Origin: Atlantibacter sp032062175
Lineage (GTDB): Bacteria; Pseudomonadota; Gammaproteobacteria; Enterobacterales; Enterobacteriaceae
Length of the DNA stretch: 64,000 nt
Reading direction: 5' to 3'
NCBI RefSeq assembly: GCF_032062175.1
Contig: NZ_DAMBQK010000013.1
Location: forward strand, 52,377-116,376
Both the position numbers and the translations under genes were made by a program. The notes beneath the pieces were generated by a model. That model was not told the origin of the DNA. It saw nothing but the letters and a program-made list of their open reading frames with translations, and made no database searches. This document shows, in pieces, positions 52,939 through 62,741 of this stretch; the first letter of the stretch is position 1; each line of letters opens with the position of its first letter.

Positions 52939-53934
52939 ATGCAGCAAAAGATAAACTGGATAGATAATTTGCGCGGCATCGCCTGTTTGATGGTGATTAT
53001 GATCCACACCACGACCTGGTACATTACTAACGCCGACGTTGTGACGCCTTTTAGCTGGAATTTTTCCAACGTTCTGAATTCCGCCTCACGCGTCAGCGTT
53101 CCGCTGTTTTTTATGATTTCAGGCTACCTGTTTTTTGGTGAGCGCAGCGCCGAACGACGCCACTTTTTACGCATCGGGTTGTGTCTGCTGTTTTATAGCA
53201 CCGTGGCGTTTCTCTATATCGCGCTGTTTACCTCAATCAGCCCGCGTTTATCGTTAATCAATCTGTTTCAAAAACCGGTGTTTTATCACCTGTGGTTCTT
53301 CTTCGCGATTATCGTTATTTACCTGCTGTCACCGTTGATTGCAGTGAAAAAAGTCGGGCTGCCGGTAATTTTTGGGCTGCTGTTGGTGGCAGGCGTGATC
53401 GCCAACCCGAATACAGTGCCGCAGAGTTTTCACGGCGTAAAATGGCTACCGGTAAACTTGTATATCAACGGCGATACGTTTTATTACGTGCTGTATGGAT
53501 TATTAGGCCGCGCCATCGGCATGCTGGAAACGCAGGATCGCCGCTATACCGTTATTGCCGCACTGCTGTTTATCGCCTGCGTCACGTTAATCAGCCTGGG
53601 AACACATTCGGAACTGGCGCGTGAAGGTAACTTTAGCGACACCTTTTATCTCTACTGTGGGCCGCTGGTTTTCATCGCCGCATTGAGTCTGTTTGTGGTG
53701 GTGAAAAATACCCTTAATGCCCGTCCATTGCCCGGACTGGCATTAATATCTCGCTACTCGCTCGGCATTTACGGCTTCCATGCTCTTTTTATTCATGCGC
53801 TGCGCACGCGTCATATTGAAATCACACACTGGCCGGTGCTGGATATCATCTGGATCTTTAGCGCCACGCTGGTGGGTTCGCTGATACTTTCTATGCTGTT
53901 GCAGCGGATTGATACGCGCAGGTTGGTCAGCTAG
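52939..53934 (+). CDS. wecH: O-acetyltransferase WecH
   Basis: 331 residues, acyltransferase-3 family with about 10 membrane segments. The N-terminal catalytic-type motif is IDNLRGIACLMVIMIHTT (His). E. coli WecH (YiaH) O-acetylates the enterobacterial common antigen. The ATG at 52939 follows GGGGAGAAA. Its end overlaps the convergent AraC-family gene by eight bases. Confidence 0.9.
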   Translation: MQQKINWIDNLRGIACLMVIMIHTTTWYITNADVVTPFSWNFSNVLNSASRVSVPLFFMISGYLFFGERSAERRHFLRIGLCLLFYSTVAFLYIALFTSISPRLSLINLFQKPVFYHLWFFFAIIVIYLLSPLIAVKKVGLPVIFGLLLVAGVIANPNTVPQSFHGVKWLPVNLYINGDTFYYVLYGLLGRAIGMLETQDRRYTVIAALLFIACVTLISLGTHSELAREGNFSDTFYLYCGPLVFIAALSLFVVVKNTLNARPLPGLALISRYSLGIYGFHALFIHALRTRHIEITHWPVLDIIWIFSATLVGSLILSMLLQRIDTRRLVS

Positions 53935-54844
53935 CGCGCTGCCGGGCGCGATACAGCTGGCGCGGCGATGAAAATCCTGCCGCATGGGAAGCCTGTTCAA
54001 CGCCCTGCCCTTGCAGCAGGCGTTGTTCAGCCTGCGCCAGGCGAAGCTGCTCCAGATAATCGCGCACGCTAATGCCCAGATGCTGCTGGAATAAGCGCGA
54101 CAGGTGGCGCGGGCTGACAAACACCCGCGCGGCGATATCCGGCAGCCGCCATTCAGATTCCGGTGAGCCCGACAGCAAATCCTGGGCTTTATGTACCGCC
54201 GGATGCATATGATTACGGTAGCGCAGCCAGGGCGATAGCTGCGGGTCCTCACCCGAACGGCGAAACCACACCACCATTTCACGGGCCACGTCTAACGCCA
54301 GTTGCGGGCCATGCAGTCGGTTAATCAGATGCAGGGATAAATCAATGCCGGACGTGATGCCCGCGCTGGTCCAGATACCGCGATCTTCGACAAAAATCCG
54401 CCCTTCACGCACGATAGCGCTCGGTTCGGCAGACTTAAGCCGCGAGATCACATCGTGATGAGTAGTGCATTCCACGCCATGCAGCAGGCCGGAACGTGCC
54501 GCCAACAGCGAACCGGAGCAGACGCAAACCAGCTGTAAATCTTCACGCTGAATGGCGGCGAGCTGGCGGCCCAGCCAGCGGCGCGCCTCCACCGCCTGCG
54601 GCGTATCGAAATAGCGCGCAGAGTCGCTGACGCCGGAAAGCACCAGCAGGCTCCCTTTCGGCAAACTGTCAGGAAGCGGGCCTATGCCGCCCATGGTCAA
54701 CCCGACCGAGGTGCTGACTTCTGGTTGTGGCCCAATGTAGTGCAGGTTGAACGCATCACGTGCCAGGCCCAGCGTTTCCGCAGGCCCGATCATGTCCAGC
54801 GCCAGCGTACCGGGCAACACCAAAAACCAGACATCTGTTTTCAT
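53927..54844 (-). CDS. GlxA-type AraC regulator with DJ-1/PfpI-like domain
   Basis: 305 residues: an N-terminal DJ-1/PfpI (GATase1-like) domain (about 1-190) with the elbow VCSGSLLAARSGLL (Cys near 103) and a C-terminal AraC HTH pair (about 205-303; FVSPRHLSRLFQQHLGISVRDYLEQLRL). The start ATG (54842-54844) overlaps the stop of the upstream hydrolase gene (ATGA), so regulator and enzyme are coupled. Such pairs usually respond to a substrate of the enzyme. Substrate unknown. Confidence 0.87.
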   Translation of the reverse strand: MKTDVWFLVLPGTLALDMIGPAETLGLARDAFNLHYIGPQPEVSTSVGLTMGGIGPLPDSLPKGSLLVLSGVSDSARYFDTPQAVEARRWLGRQLAAIQREDLQLVCVCSGSLLAARSGLLHGVECTTHHDVISRLKSAEPSAIVREGRIFVEDRGIWTSAGITSGIDLSLHLINRLHGPQLALDVAREMVVWFRRSGEDPQLSPWLRYRNHMHPAVHKAQDLLSGSPESEWRLPDIAARVFVSPRHLSRLFQQHLGISVRDYLEQLRLAQAEQRLLQGQGVEQASHAAGFSSPRQLYRARQRAS

Positions 54845-55383
54845 CTCAGTGACTCCAGGCATTCAGAGACCGTTTGCACCGTGGCGAAGCGGCCTTCCAG
54901 CACCATTTCAGTACGATGGCGCAGGGTTTGGCTATCCAGAGTAATGTCTTTATAGCGCATCGCAAAGGTCAGCATTGCCTCAGAAACAAAACTTACCCGA
55001 TACCCCAGGTCAGACGCCACGCGTGCTGTGGTTTCGCAGCACTGCTCGGTACGAATCCCACAAATAATCAGATGGTTGATTCCCCGGACGCGTAACCAGT
55101 GGTCCAGCCCGGTGTCGGTAAACGCGTTATGAACATGCTTATGAAAAGTGACATCTGCCTGATGCGTCAGAAAAGGCATCGGCTTCACATAGCCGGACTC
55201 CAGCGAAAACGGCCCCTGGTCGGCAACATGGAATATGTCCACCATCGGAATATCCAGCTTTTGGCAACCGGCAATCAGTTGTGAAATCGCCAACTGGAAA
55301 TCCGGGAAGTCGATATCTTCCCAGTAATCGCGATGAAAAAAAGAAACCTGGGTATCGATGTTAATCAATGCGGAATGTGACAT
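54841..55383 (-). CDS. Isochorismatase-family cysteine hydrolase
   Basis: 180 residues with the triad Asp10 (LINIDTQVSF), Lys82 (FHKHVHNAF) and Cys115 (GIRTEQCCETT); the Lys-Cys spacing of 33 residues is that of active members. It probably hydrolyses a small amide. It is upstream of and overlapping the AraC-family gene. Between wecH and xylB E. coli instead has yiaI, so these two genes are an accessory replacement. Confidence 0.85.
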   Translation of the reverse strand: MSHSALINIDTQVSFFHRDYWEDIDFPDFQLAISQLIAGCQKLDIPMVDIFHVADQGPFSLESGYVKPMPFLTHQADVTFHKHVHNAFTDTGLDHWLRVRGINHLIICGIRTEQCCETTARVASDLGYRVSFVSEAMLTFAMRYKDITLDSQTLRHRTEMVLEGRFATVQTVSECLESLR

Positions 55384-55490
55384 TTCAGGACGCCTCGCTC
55401 AGTGGGTGTAACCCCATTCTGGCAAGGCGTCTGAAAGCGGGTAATACCAAAAACGGACAAAGAAAGGTAAAACCAGGACGACTCGCGTCG

Positions 55491-56945
55491 TTACTTCATC
55501 AACGGCGCTAGCTGCTGATAAATCTGCCGGAATGTCTCACGTCTTTCGCTATAGCGTTTGACGTTAGCATCGTCAGGTTGATGCTGCTGCTCCAGATGCA
55601 ACGGCGGCAGTAAATCCTGCAGCGGACGCCCAGGCGAAAGCGCAATCTGCGCCAGCCGCGCCGCGCCCAACGCCGGGCCGACATCGCCGCCGGTGCGGTA
55701 ATCGAGCGTTTGCCCGCTGATATCCGCCAGCATTTGCCGCCAGTATTCGCTGCGCGCCCCGCCGCCGATCAGCGTGATGCTCTTTGGCTGCAATCCGCAG
55801 CTGTGTACGACGTCCATCCCATCAGCCAGCGCATAGCCCACCCCTTCAAGCACGGCCTGCGCCAGTTCCGCCGGGCCGTGCTGATGGGTCATGCCAAAAA
55901 ACACGCCTTTGGCGTTCGGGTTGTTATGGGGCGTCCGCTCGCCGGAAAGATAGGGAAGAAACCACACCGGGCCCGCATCGACGTTAGCCTGTTTTGCTGC
56001 GTCAATTAACGCCGGGACACTGCCCAAACCGGTAAGTTTCGCCGCCCAGTCCAGGCAGGAAGCGGCGCTCAGCATGACGGACATCAGATGCCAGCGTTTG
56101 GGTAATGCATGGCAAAAACTGTGAACGGCGCTTTCCGGTTTCGATAAAAAGCCATCGCTAACCGCAAAGTAAACACCTGACGTTCCTAAAGAAAGCATTG
56201 CCTGCCCGGCATCGGCGATGCCCACGCCAACCGCGCCTGCGGCATTATCACCGCCGCCTGCAACGACCGGCACAACAGGCATATTCCAGCGGCTGGCGAT
56301 ATCCGCCGTTAACGTTCCCGTGACTTCACTGCCTTCAAACAGTGCAGGCATGTGCTGACGCGTTAACCCGCACGCCTCAAGCATCACCTCACTCCAGTCG
56401 CGCTTGCCAACGTCCAGCCACATCGTTCCCGCCGCATCAGACATATCGCCGGCAAACTCGCCGGTCATCCGTAAACGCAAATAATCTTTAGGTAATAAAA
56501 CCTTATCGACCTGTTCAAACACCGCAGGCTCATGGCGCTGCACCCATAGCAGCTTGGGCGCGGTAAAGCCCGGCATCATCAGGTTACCGGTAATGGACCG
56601 GGAATCAGCGACCCGGGACTCAAGCAGTTGGCACTCTTCGCCGCAGCGGCCATCGTTCCACAAAATGGCCGGGCGCAGCACCCGCTGCTGTTTATCCAGC
56701 AGCGTTGCGCCATGCATCTGCCCAGCAATGCCCAGCGCTTTTACGTCATGCAGACTGTGCTGTGCGCCCAGCGCCTGCATCGCCTTGTCAGTTGCTTGCC
56801 ACCATGACTCGGGATCCTGCTCTGACCACAGCGGATGAGGGCGCGATACCGTCAGCGGTTCAGAATGCGTCGCCAGCAGTTCGCCCTCCTCGCCCAGCAA
56901 AATGACCTTCACGCCCGAGGTACCCAAATCAATCCCGATATACAT
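55491..56945 (-). CDS. xylB: Xylulokinase
   Basis: 484-residue FGGY-family kinase, E. coli length. It opens MYIGIDLGTSGVKVILL (phosphate-binding loop) and has the catalytic region MSDAAGTMWLDV (Asp) plus the second ATP motif ITLIGGGARSEYWRQM. It phosphorylates D-xylulose. It lies 43 bases downstream of xylA. Confidence 0.96.
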   Translation of the reverse strand: MYIGIDLGTSGVKVILLGEEGELLATHSEPLTVSRPHPLWSEQDPESWWQATDKAMQALGAQHSLHDVKALGIAGQMHGATLLDKQQRVLRPAILWNDGRCGEECQLLESRVADSRSITGNLMMPGFTAPKLLWVQRHEPAVFEQVDKVLLPKDYLRLRMTGEFAGDMSDAAGTMWLDVGKRDWSEVMLEACGLTRQHMPALFEGSEVTGTLTADIASRWNMPVVPVVAGGGDNAAGAVGVGIADAGQAMLSLGTSGVYFAVSDGFLSKPESAVHSFCHALPKRWHLMSVMLSAASCLDWAAKLTGLGSVPALIDAAKQANVDAGPVWFLPYLSGERTPHNNPNAKGVFFGMTHQHGPAELAQAVLEGVGYALADGMDVVHSCGLQPKSITLIGGGARSEYWRQMLADISGQTLDYRTGGDVGPALGAARLAQIALSPGRPLQDLLPPLHLEQQHQPDDANVKRYSERRETFRQIYQQLAPLMK

Positions 56946-56988
56946 GGCGGCAACTCCTTAATCAGCGCCACCGTTGTGGCGCAGGGTT

Positions 56989-58311
56989 TTAACGATCGAA
57001 CAGATAATGGTTAACCAGATTTTCTAACAGCTCCTGATGCCCACTCTGATGGCGCGGTGCCAGATTCTGCTGCTCAGCGTACTTCGCTAATTGCTCCAGC
57101 GAGAGCTGTCCTTTCAGGATTTGCTGGCCCAGTTCACCATTCCAGCCGGCATAGCGTTTGGCAACGCGGCTATCCAGTTCGCCGTCTTCGATCATGCGCG
57201 CGGCCACTTTCAGCGCCAGCGCCATGGTATCCATCGCGCCAATATGACCATAGAACAGATCGTATTTATCAGTACTTTGACGGCGCACTTTGGCATCAAA
57301 GTTCAGCCCGCCGGTGGTGAACCCGCCTGCTTTGATGATTTCATACATCACCAGGGCGTTCTCTTCCACGCTGATCGGGAACTGGTCGGTATCCCAGCCC
57401 AGCTGCGGGTCGCCACGGTTGGCGTCAACGGAACCGAATATGCCCAGCGCAATCGCCGTGGCAATTTCATGGTGGAAAGAGTGTCCGGCCAGCGTGGCGT
57501 GGTTAGCTTCGATATTGACCTTAATTTCTTTTTCCAGGCCAAACTGTTTCAAGAAGCCGTAGACCGTCGCCACATCGTAATCGTACTGATGTTTCGTCGG
57601 CTCCTGCGGTTTTGGCTCAATTAACAGCGTACCCTGGAAGCCGATTTTGTGTTTATGCTCGACCACCATTTGCATGAAACGGCCAATCTGCTCGCGCTCC
57701 TGACGTAAGTCGGTATTAAGCAGAGTTTCGTACCCTTCGCGACCACCCCATAGCACGTAGTTTTCGCCGCCCAGACGGTGCGTGGCGTTCATGGCCGTGA
57801 CTACCTGCGTGGCCGCCCATGAAAACACTTCCGGGTCCGGGCTGGTTGCCGCGCCTGCGCCGTAGCGCGGATTGGTGAAGCAGTTGGCGGTGCCCCACAG
57901 CAATTTCACGCCTGACTGCTGCTGTTTCTGCTCAAGCACATCGACCATATGGCTGAAATTATTCAGATACTCTTTAAGCGATGCCCCTTCCGGCGAGACG
58001 TCAACATCGTGGAAGCAGTAATACGGCACATTCAGCTTATGGAAAAACTCAAACGCCACCTCCGCTTTACGGGTCGCCAGCGCCAGCGCATCGCCCGGCT
58101 GCTGCCAGGGACGGTCAAAGGAGCCGACGCCAAACATATCCGCGCCATTCCAGCAGAACGTGTGCCAGTAGCACGCGGCGAACCGCAGATGATCTTCCAT
58201 GCGTTTACCCAGCACTTTTTGGTCCGGGTTGTAATGACGAAACGCCAGAGGGTTCGACGTCTCTGGTCCTTCATATTTCACACGTTCAAGCTGGTCGAAA
58301 TAACTTTGCAT
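56989..58311 (-). CDS. xylA: Xylose isomerase
   Basis: 440 residues, E. coli length, start MQSYFDQLERV; the frame upstream to 58386 is not used. The catalytic pair His101 and Asp104 (CFHDVDVSPEG) and metal ligands in EPKPQEPTKHQYD, NIEANHATLAGHSFHHE and SVDANRGD are intact. Converts D-xylose to D-xylulose. Divergent from xylF and under XylR/CRP control. Confidence 0.97.
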   Translation of the reverse strand: MQSYFDQLERVKYEGPETSNPLAFRHYNPDQKVLGKRMEDHLRFAACYWHTFCWNGADMFGVGSFDRPWQQPGDALALATRKAEVAFEFFHKLNVPYYCFHDVDVSPEGASLKEYLNNFSHMVDVLEQKQQQSGVKLLWGTANCFTNPRYGAGAATSPDPEVFSWAATQVVTAMNATHRLGGENYVLWGGREGYETLLNTDLRQEREQIGRFMQMVVEHKHKIGFQGTLLIEPKPQEPTKHQYDYDVATVYGFLKQFGLEKEIKVNIEANHATLAGHSFHHEIATAIALGIFGSVDANRGDPQLGWDTDQFPISVEENALVMYEIIKAGGFTTGGLNFDAKVRRQSTDKYDLFYGHIGAMDTMALALKVAARMIEDGELDSRVAKRYAGWNGELGQQILKGQLSLEQLAKYAEQQNLAPRHQSGHQELLENLVNHYLFDR

Positions 58312-58674
58312 AATTAACTCCGTAATCAGAGAGCGGGTTCGAGCACTGTGTAAAATAATCCTGGATATTAGCCGCCCGTTACTCAATTACGTTATTTCAC
58401 ACTTCCATTAAGATAATGCACAAACGCGCCACCGGTCACAAAATCTATATTTACAGAAATGGCAAAACTGCGAGGAATTATCCAGAACCAGGCAATCCGT
58501 ATTATTTGTTAAATTTAAAATTCGATCGCGGTCATAAAACAGAAAACAAACAAAAAAACGTAATGCCGGGACGAAAATCTGTAATTGAAGGTTTATCGCT
58601 TCCAGGTCAAAACTCTAAACGTTTACTGAAAAGAACGTCTCTTTACTCTGAGTTGTAATACGCCACTATCACTC
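58312..58674. promoter_or_regulatory. Divergent xylA/xylF control region (XylR and CRP sites)
   Basis: 363 bases. Two blocks are conserved with the E. coli region. Next to xylA, CAATTACGTTATTTCACAC with TTAAGATAATGCACAA (58384-58423) corresponds to the XylR site IA. Next to xylF, CGGTCATAAAACAGAAAAC… to AAAATCTGTAATTG (58529-58587) corresponds to site IF. In E. coli XylR with xylose activates both directions, helped by CRP bound between them. Assignment is by remembered similarity. No gene is visible. Confidence 0.78.
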
Positions 58675-58866
58675 TATACCCTAGATAATTCGAGTTGCAG
58701 GACAAAGCCTAAAGGGCTTTGAACAGCGATTGCGCTGGCCCCGAAGGGGCAAAGCCGAAGGCTGAGTCACGCGGCAAGGGAGCGAATCCCAGGAACGTAC
58801 ATAAGTACATGACTGGGATGAGTGAGCGCAGACAACGCACCTGCTACTTGAAGTATGACGGGTATA
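58675..58866. mobile_element. 192-bp MITE-like element with terminal inverted repeats
   Basis: The ends TATACCCTAGATAATTCGAG and (reverse complement of the right end) TATACCCGTCATACTTCAAG form imperfect terminal inverted repeats. They continue into GTTGCAGG and GTAGCAGG. The inside is GC-rich, and contains ACATGACTGGGATGAGTGAGCG, similar to the end of ERIC elements, and GGCCCCGAAGGGGC. It encodes no protein. Its right end is 17 bases before the xylF ATG, so it forms the xylF leader. Confidence 0.78.
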
Positions 58867-58883
58867 TAACAGGTACTAACACT

Positions 58884-59876
58884 ATGAAGATAAAGAACCT
58901 TACCCTCACCCTGTGCGCTTCGTTGCTGTTGACCAGCATGAGCGGCATCGCCAAAGAAGTGAAGATCGGCATGGCAATTGACGACCTTCGTCTGGAACGC
59001 TGGCAAAAAGACCGCGATATTTTCGTCAATAAAGCGGAGGCGCTGGGCGCAAAAGTCTTTGTACAATCGGCAAATGGTAACGAAGAAACCCAGATGTCGC
59101 AGATTGAAAACATGATAAACCGCGGCGTCGATGTATTAGTCATAATTCCTTACAACGGCCAGGTATTAAGCAACGTGGTGGCCGAAGCCAAACGCGAAGG
59201 AATTAAAGTACTAGCGTATGACCGAATGATTAATAACGCCGATATCGATTTCTATATTTCTTTTGATAACGAAAAAGTGGGTGAATTACAGGCTAAAACG
59301 CTGGTTGATAAAGTGCCGCAGGGTAATTACTTCCTGATGGGCGGTTCACCAGTGGACAATAACGCCAAACTGTTCCGCGCCGGGCAGATGAAAGTGCTGA
59401 AACCCTTTATCGATGACGGCAAAATTCATATCGTCGGCGATCAGTGGGTAGACGGCTGGCTGCCTGAAAACGCCCTGAAAATCATGGAAAACGCCTTAAC
59501 GGCCAACAACAACAAAATCGATGCCGTTGTCGCTTCTAATGATGCCACCGCAGGCGGCGCAATCCAGGCGCTGAGCGCCCAGGGGCTGGCCGGTAAAGTC
59601 GCCATTTCCGGGCAGGATGCAGACCTCGCTGGCGTGAAACGCATTATCGCCGGTACTCAGACCATGACGGTGTATAAGCCGATCACCGAACTCGCCAATA
59701 CCGCAGCGCAAATTGCCGTGGAATTGGGTAATGGGCAAACGCCGAAATCTGACGCGAAACTGAATAACGGGCTTAAAGATGTGCCAGCCCGCCTGCTGAA
59801 TCCTATCGAAGTGGATAAAACCAATATCGAAACCACTGTCATCAAAGACGGCTTCCACAAGCAAAGCGATTTGTAA
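58884..59876 (+). CDS. xylF: D-xylose-binding periplasmic protein
   Basis: 330 residues, E. coli length. The signal peptide ends GIA (21-23), then KEVKIGMAIDDLRLERWQ. Periplasmic-binding-protein type 1 fold with VIIPYNGQVLSNV, VLAYDRMINNADIDFYISFD and VVASNDATAGGAIQAL. Delivers xylose to XylGH. I start at 58884; the frame extends left into the MITE-like element, which is not part of the protein. AGGT is the only weak ribosome-binding site, nine bases upstream. Confidence 0.95.
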   Translation: MKIKNLTLTLCASLLLTSMSGIAKEVKIGMAIDDLRLERWQKDRDIFVNKAEALGAKVFVQSANGNEETQMSQIENMINRGVDVLVIIPYNGQVLSNVVAEAKREGIKVLAYDRMINNADIDFYISFDNEKVGELQAKTLVDKVPQGNYFLMGGSPVDNNAKLFRAGQMKVLKPFIDDGKIHIVGDQWVDGWLPENALKIMENALTANNNKIDAVVASNDATAGGAIQALSAQGLAGKVAISGQDADLAGVKRIIAGTQTMTVYKPITELANTAAQIAVELGNGQTPKSDAKLNNGLKDVPARLLNPIEVDKTNIETTVIKDGFHKQSDL

Positions 59877-59944
59877 TCTCTGGGCGCCCGCAGTCATTTG
59901 CGGGCGCTATCGGCCTGAATTCAACCGTGAACAACGGGGTTGGC

Positions 59945-61486
59945 ATGCCTTACTTACTTGAGATGAAAAACATCACCAAAGCTTTTGGTGTTGTCAAAGC
60001 GGTGGATAACGTCAGCCTGAACGTCAACGCAGGCGACGTGCTTTCTCTGTGCGGAGAAAACGGCTCCGGGAAATCCACGTTAATGAAAGTGTTATGCGGC
60101 ATTTATCCGCATGGCAGTTTTGACGGCGAGATCTGGTTCGCCGGGGAAAAGCTCGAAGCGAGCCATATTCGCGATACCGAGCGCAAAGGCATCGCGATTA
60201 TTCACCAGGAGCTGGCGCTGGTTAAACACCTCACCATCCTGGAAAACATTTTTCTGGGCACAGAGATCACCCGCCACGGCGTGATGGATTATGACGCGAT
60301 GACGCTGCGCTGCCAGAAGCTACTGGCGCAGGTGAACCTGAACCTTTCGCCCGATACCCGCGTGGGTGATTTGGGCCTTGGCCACCAGCAACTGGTAGAA
60401 ATCGCTAAAGCGCTGAATAAACAGGTGCGGTTACTGATCCTCGATGAGCCGACGGCGTCGCTGACCGAGCAGGAAACCACGGTATTGCTGAATATCATTC
60501 GCGATCTGCAAAACCACGGTATCGCCTGTATTTATATTTCTCACAAGCTGAACGAAGTGAAAGCCATCTCCAACACCATCTGCGTGATCCGCGACGGCCA
60601 GCATATCGGCACCCGCGATGCAGAGCAGATGAGCGAAAGCGACATTATCACCATGATGGTGGGCCGCGAGTTAACCTCGCTTTACCCCAACGAACCGCAT
60701 CAGGTACATGACGAGATTTTGCGCGTCGAGCACCTCACCGCCTGGCATCCGGTCAATCGCCACATTAAGCGCGTGAACGATATTTCGTTCAGTCTGCGGC
60801 GCGGGGAAATCCTCGGTATTGCCGGCCTGGTCGGCGCTGGACGAACCGAGGCGGTGCAATGCTTATTCGGCGTCTGGCCTGGGCGTTGGGAAGGCCAGAT
60901 TATTATCGACGGCGCGCCGGTTTCGATTAAAAACTGCCAGCAGGCCATTGCCCACGGCATCGCGATGGTGCCGGAAGATCGCAAAAAAGACGGCATCGTG
61001 CCGGTAATGGCGGTAGGGAAAAATATCACTTTAGCGTCGTTAAGCGATTTTACCGGCCCAGTGAGTACCCTGGATGATGCGGCGGAACAGCAGTGCATTT
61101 TGCAGTCCATCGCCCGGTTGAAAGTGAAAACCTCGTCCCCGGAACTGGCGATTGGCCGGTTAAGTGGCGGGAACCAGCAAAAAGCCATTCTGGCGCGCTG
61201 TCTGCTGCTTAACCCACGCATTCTGATCCTCGATGAACCGACCAGAGGCATCGATATCGGGGCCAAATATGAAATCTACAAGCTGATTAACCAGCTGGTG
61301 CAACAAGGCATCGCCGTCATCGTTATTTCTTCAGAATTACCGGAGGTTCTCGGCCTGAGCGACCGGGTACTGGTGATGCATGAAGGACGTCTGAAAGCCA
61401 ATCTGATCAACCAAAACCTGACCCAGGAGCAGGTAATGGAAGCGGCCCTGAGGAGCGAACCCCATGTCGAAAAGCAACCTGTCTGA
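59945..61486 (+). CDS. xylG: Xylose ABC transporter ATPase
   Basis: 513 residues with two ABC modules. The first has Walker A GENGSGKST (about 39-47) and DEPTASL; the second has a degenerate Walker A region GLVGAGRTE but intact LSGGNQQK signature and LDEPTRGIDIGAK. Energises XylH. ATG at 59945 (MPYLLEMKN) chosen from the E. coli start. It overlaps xylH by 23 bases. Confidence 0.96.
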   Translation: MPYLLEMKNITKAFGVVKAVDNVSLNVNAGDVLSLCGENGSGKSTLMKVLCGIYPHGSFDGEIWFAGEKLEASHIRDTERKGIAIIHQELALVKHLTILENIFLGTEITRHGVMDYDAMTLRCQKLLAQVNLNLSPDTRVGDLGLGHQQLVEIAKALNKQVRLLILDEPTASLTEQETTVLLNIIRDLQNHGIACIYISHKLNEVKAISNTICVIRDGQHIGTRDAEQMSESDIITMMVGRELTSLYPNEPHQVHDEILRVEHLTAWHPVNRHIKRVNDISFSLRRGEILGIAGLVGAGRTEAVQCLFGVWPGRWEGQIIIDGAPVSIKNCQQAIAHGIAMVPEDRKKDGIVPVMAVGKNITLASLSDFTGPVSTLDDAAEQQCILQSIARLKVKTSSPELAIGRLSGGNQQKAILARCLLLNPRILILDEPTRGIDIGAKYEIYKLINQLVQQGIAVIVISSELPEVLGLSDRVLVMHEGRLKANLINQNLTQEQVMEAALRSEPHVEKQPV

Positions 61487-62645
61487 AATAAAACTCGCTG
61501 CTCCGCTGGCGAAAACACCCGGTGGCCTGAAAGCACTTAACTTACAAGTGTTTGTCATGATCGCCGCCATCATTGTGATTATGCTGTTTTTTACCTTTAT
61601 GACCGAAGGCGCGTATCTCAGCGCGCGTAACGTCTCCAACCTGCTGCGTCAGACCGCCATTACCGGCATCCTGGCGGTAGGCATGGTGTTCGTGATTATT
61701 TCGGCGGAAATTGACCTGTCTGTTGGCTCAATGATGGGGCTGCTGGGCGGCGCGGCGGCGATATTCGACGTCTGGCTGGGTTGGCCGCTGCCGCTGACGG
61801 TGGTGGTCACGCTGGCGCTTGGGCTGTTGCTGGGTACCTGGAACGGCTGGTGGGTCGCCTATCGCAAAGTGCCGTCATTTATCGTCACCCTTGCGGGAAT
61901 GCTGGCGTTTCGCGGCATCTTAATCGGTATTACCAACGGGACGACCGTTTCGCCGACCAGTAATGCCATGTCGCAAATCGGCCAAAGTTATTTGTCTAAC
62001 GGCATTGGTTTTGTCGTCGGTACGCTTGGACTGATGGCGTTTATGGCGTGGCAATGGCGTGGTCGGGTACGCCGCCAGACCTTAGGATTACCCGTTAATG
62101 CCGCCAGCGGTACGGTAGGCAAACAGGCGCTCATCGCGGTGATCGTCCTGGGCGCAATCTGGTTGCTGAACGACTATCGCGGCGTGCCGACGCCGGTGTT
62201 AATCCTCGCGCTTTTGCTGCTGGGCGGAATGTTTATGGCGACGCGTACCGCCTTTGGACGCCGGATTTACGCTATCGGCGGCAATATCGAAGCGGCGCGC
62301 TTATCCGGTATTAACGTCGAGCGCACTAAGCTGGCGGTGTTTGCGATAAATGGCCTGATGGTGGCCATAGCCGGGTTGATATTAAGCTCGCGGCTCGGCG
62401 CAGGGTCCCCTTCCGCCGGGAACATTGCCGAGCTGGACGCGATTGCCGCCTGTGTCATTGGCGGGACCAGTCTCGCGGGCGGGATTGGCAGCGTTGCCGG
62501 GGCGGTAATGGGTGCCTTTATCATGGCCTCGCTGGATAACGGCATGAGCATGATGGACGTGCCGACCTTCTGGCAGTACATCGTAAAAGGCGCAATTCTG
62601 TTGCTGGCTGTCTGGATGGACTCCGCCACCAAGCGACGCGGCTAA
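61464..62645 (+). CDS. xylH: Xylose ABC transporter permease
   Basis: 393 residues, E. coli length, RbsC-type permease with about 10 membrane segments. Family motifs: NLLRQTAITGILAVGMVFVI, AEIDLSVGSMMGL, YRKVPSFIVTLAGMLAFRG and ACVIGGTSLAGGIGSVAGAV. Forms the membrane channel for xylose with XylG and XylF. Overlaps the end of xylG. Confidence 0.96.
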   Translation: MSKSNLSEIKLAAPLAKTPGGLKALNLQVFVMIAAIIVIMLFFTFMTEGAYLSARNVSNLLRQTAITGILAVGMVFVIISAEIDLSVGSMMGLLGGAAAIFDVWLGWPLPLTVVVTLALGLLLGTWNGWWVAYRKVPSFIVTLAGMLAFRGILIGITNGTTVSPTSNAMSQIGQSYLSNGIGFVVGTLGLMAFMAWQWRGRVRRQTLGLPVNAASGTVGKQALIAVIVLGAIWLLNDYRGVPTPVLILALLLLGGMFMATRTAFGRRIYAIGGNIEAARLSGINVERTKLAVFAINGLMVAIAGLILSSRLGAGSPSAGNIAELDAIAACVIGGTSLAGGIGSVAGAVMGAFIMASLDNGMSMMDVPTFWQYIVKGAILLLAVWMDSATKRRG

Positions 62646-62741
62646 TAAACTGCGTAACCGATCGCAATGCCGGAGCGTAAAAACTCCGGCATCTTGTCAT
62701 TTATGCTATTCAGGAAAGGGAAGAACTGCCAGGGCTACGTC

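Noticed and set aside
58719..58883. 55-codon N-terminal extension of xylF
   Set aside because: It runs through the MITE-like element and precedes a proper signal peptide; E. coli XylF starts at the inner ATG.
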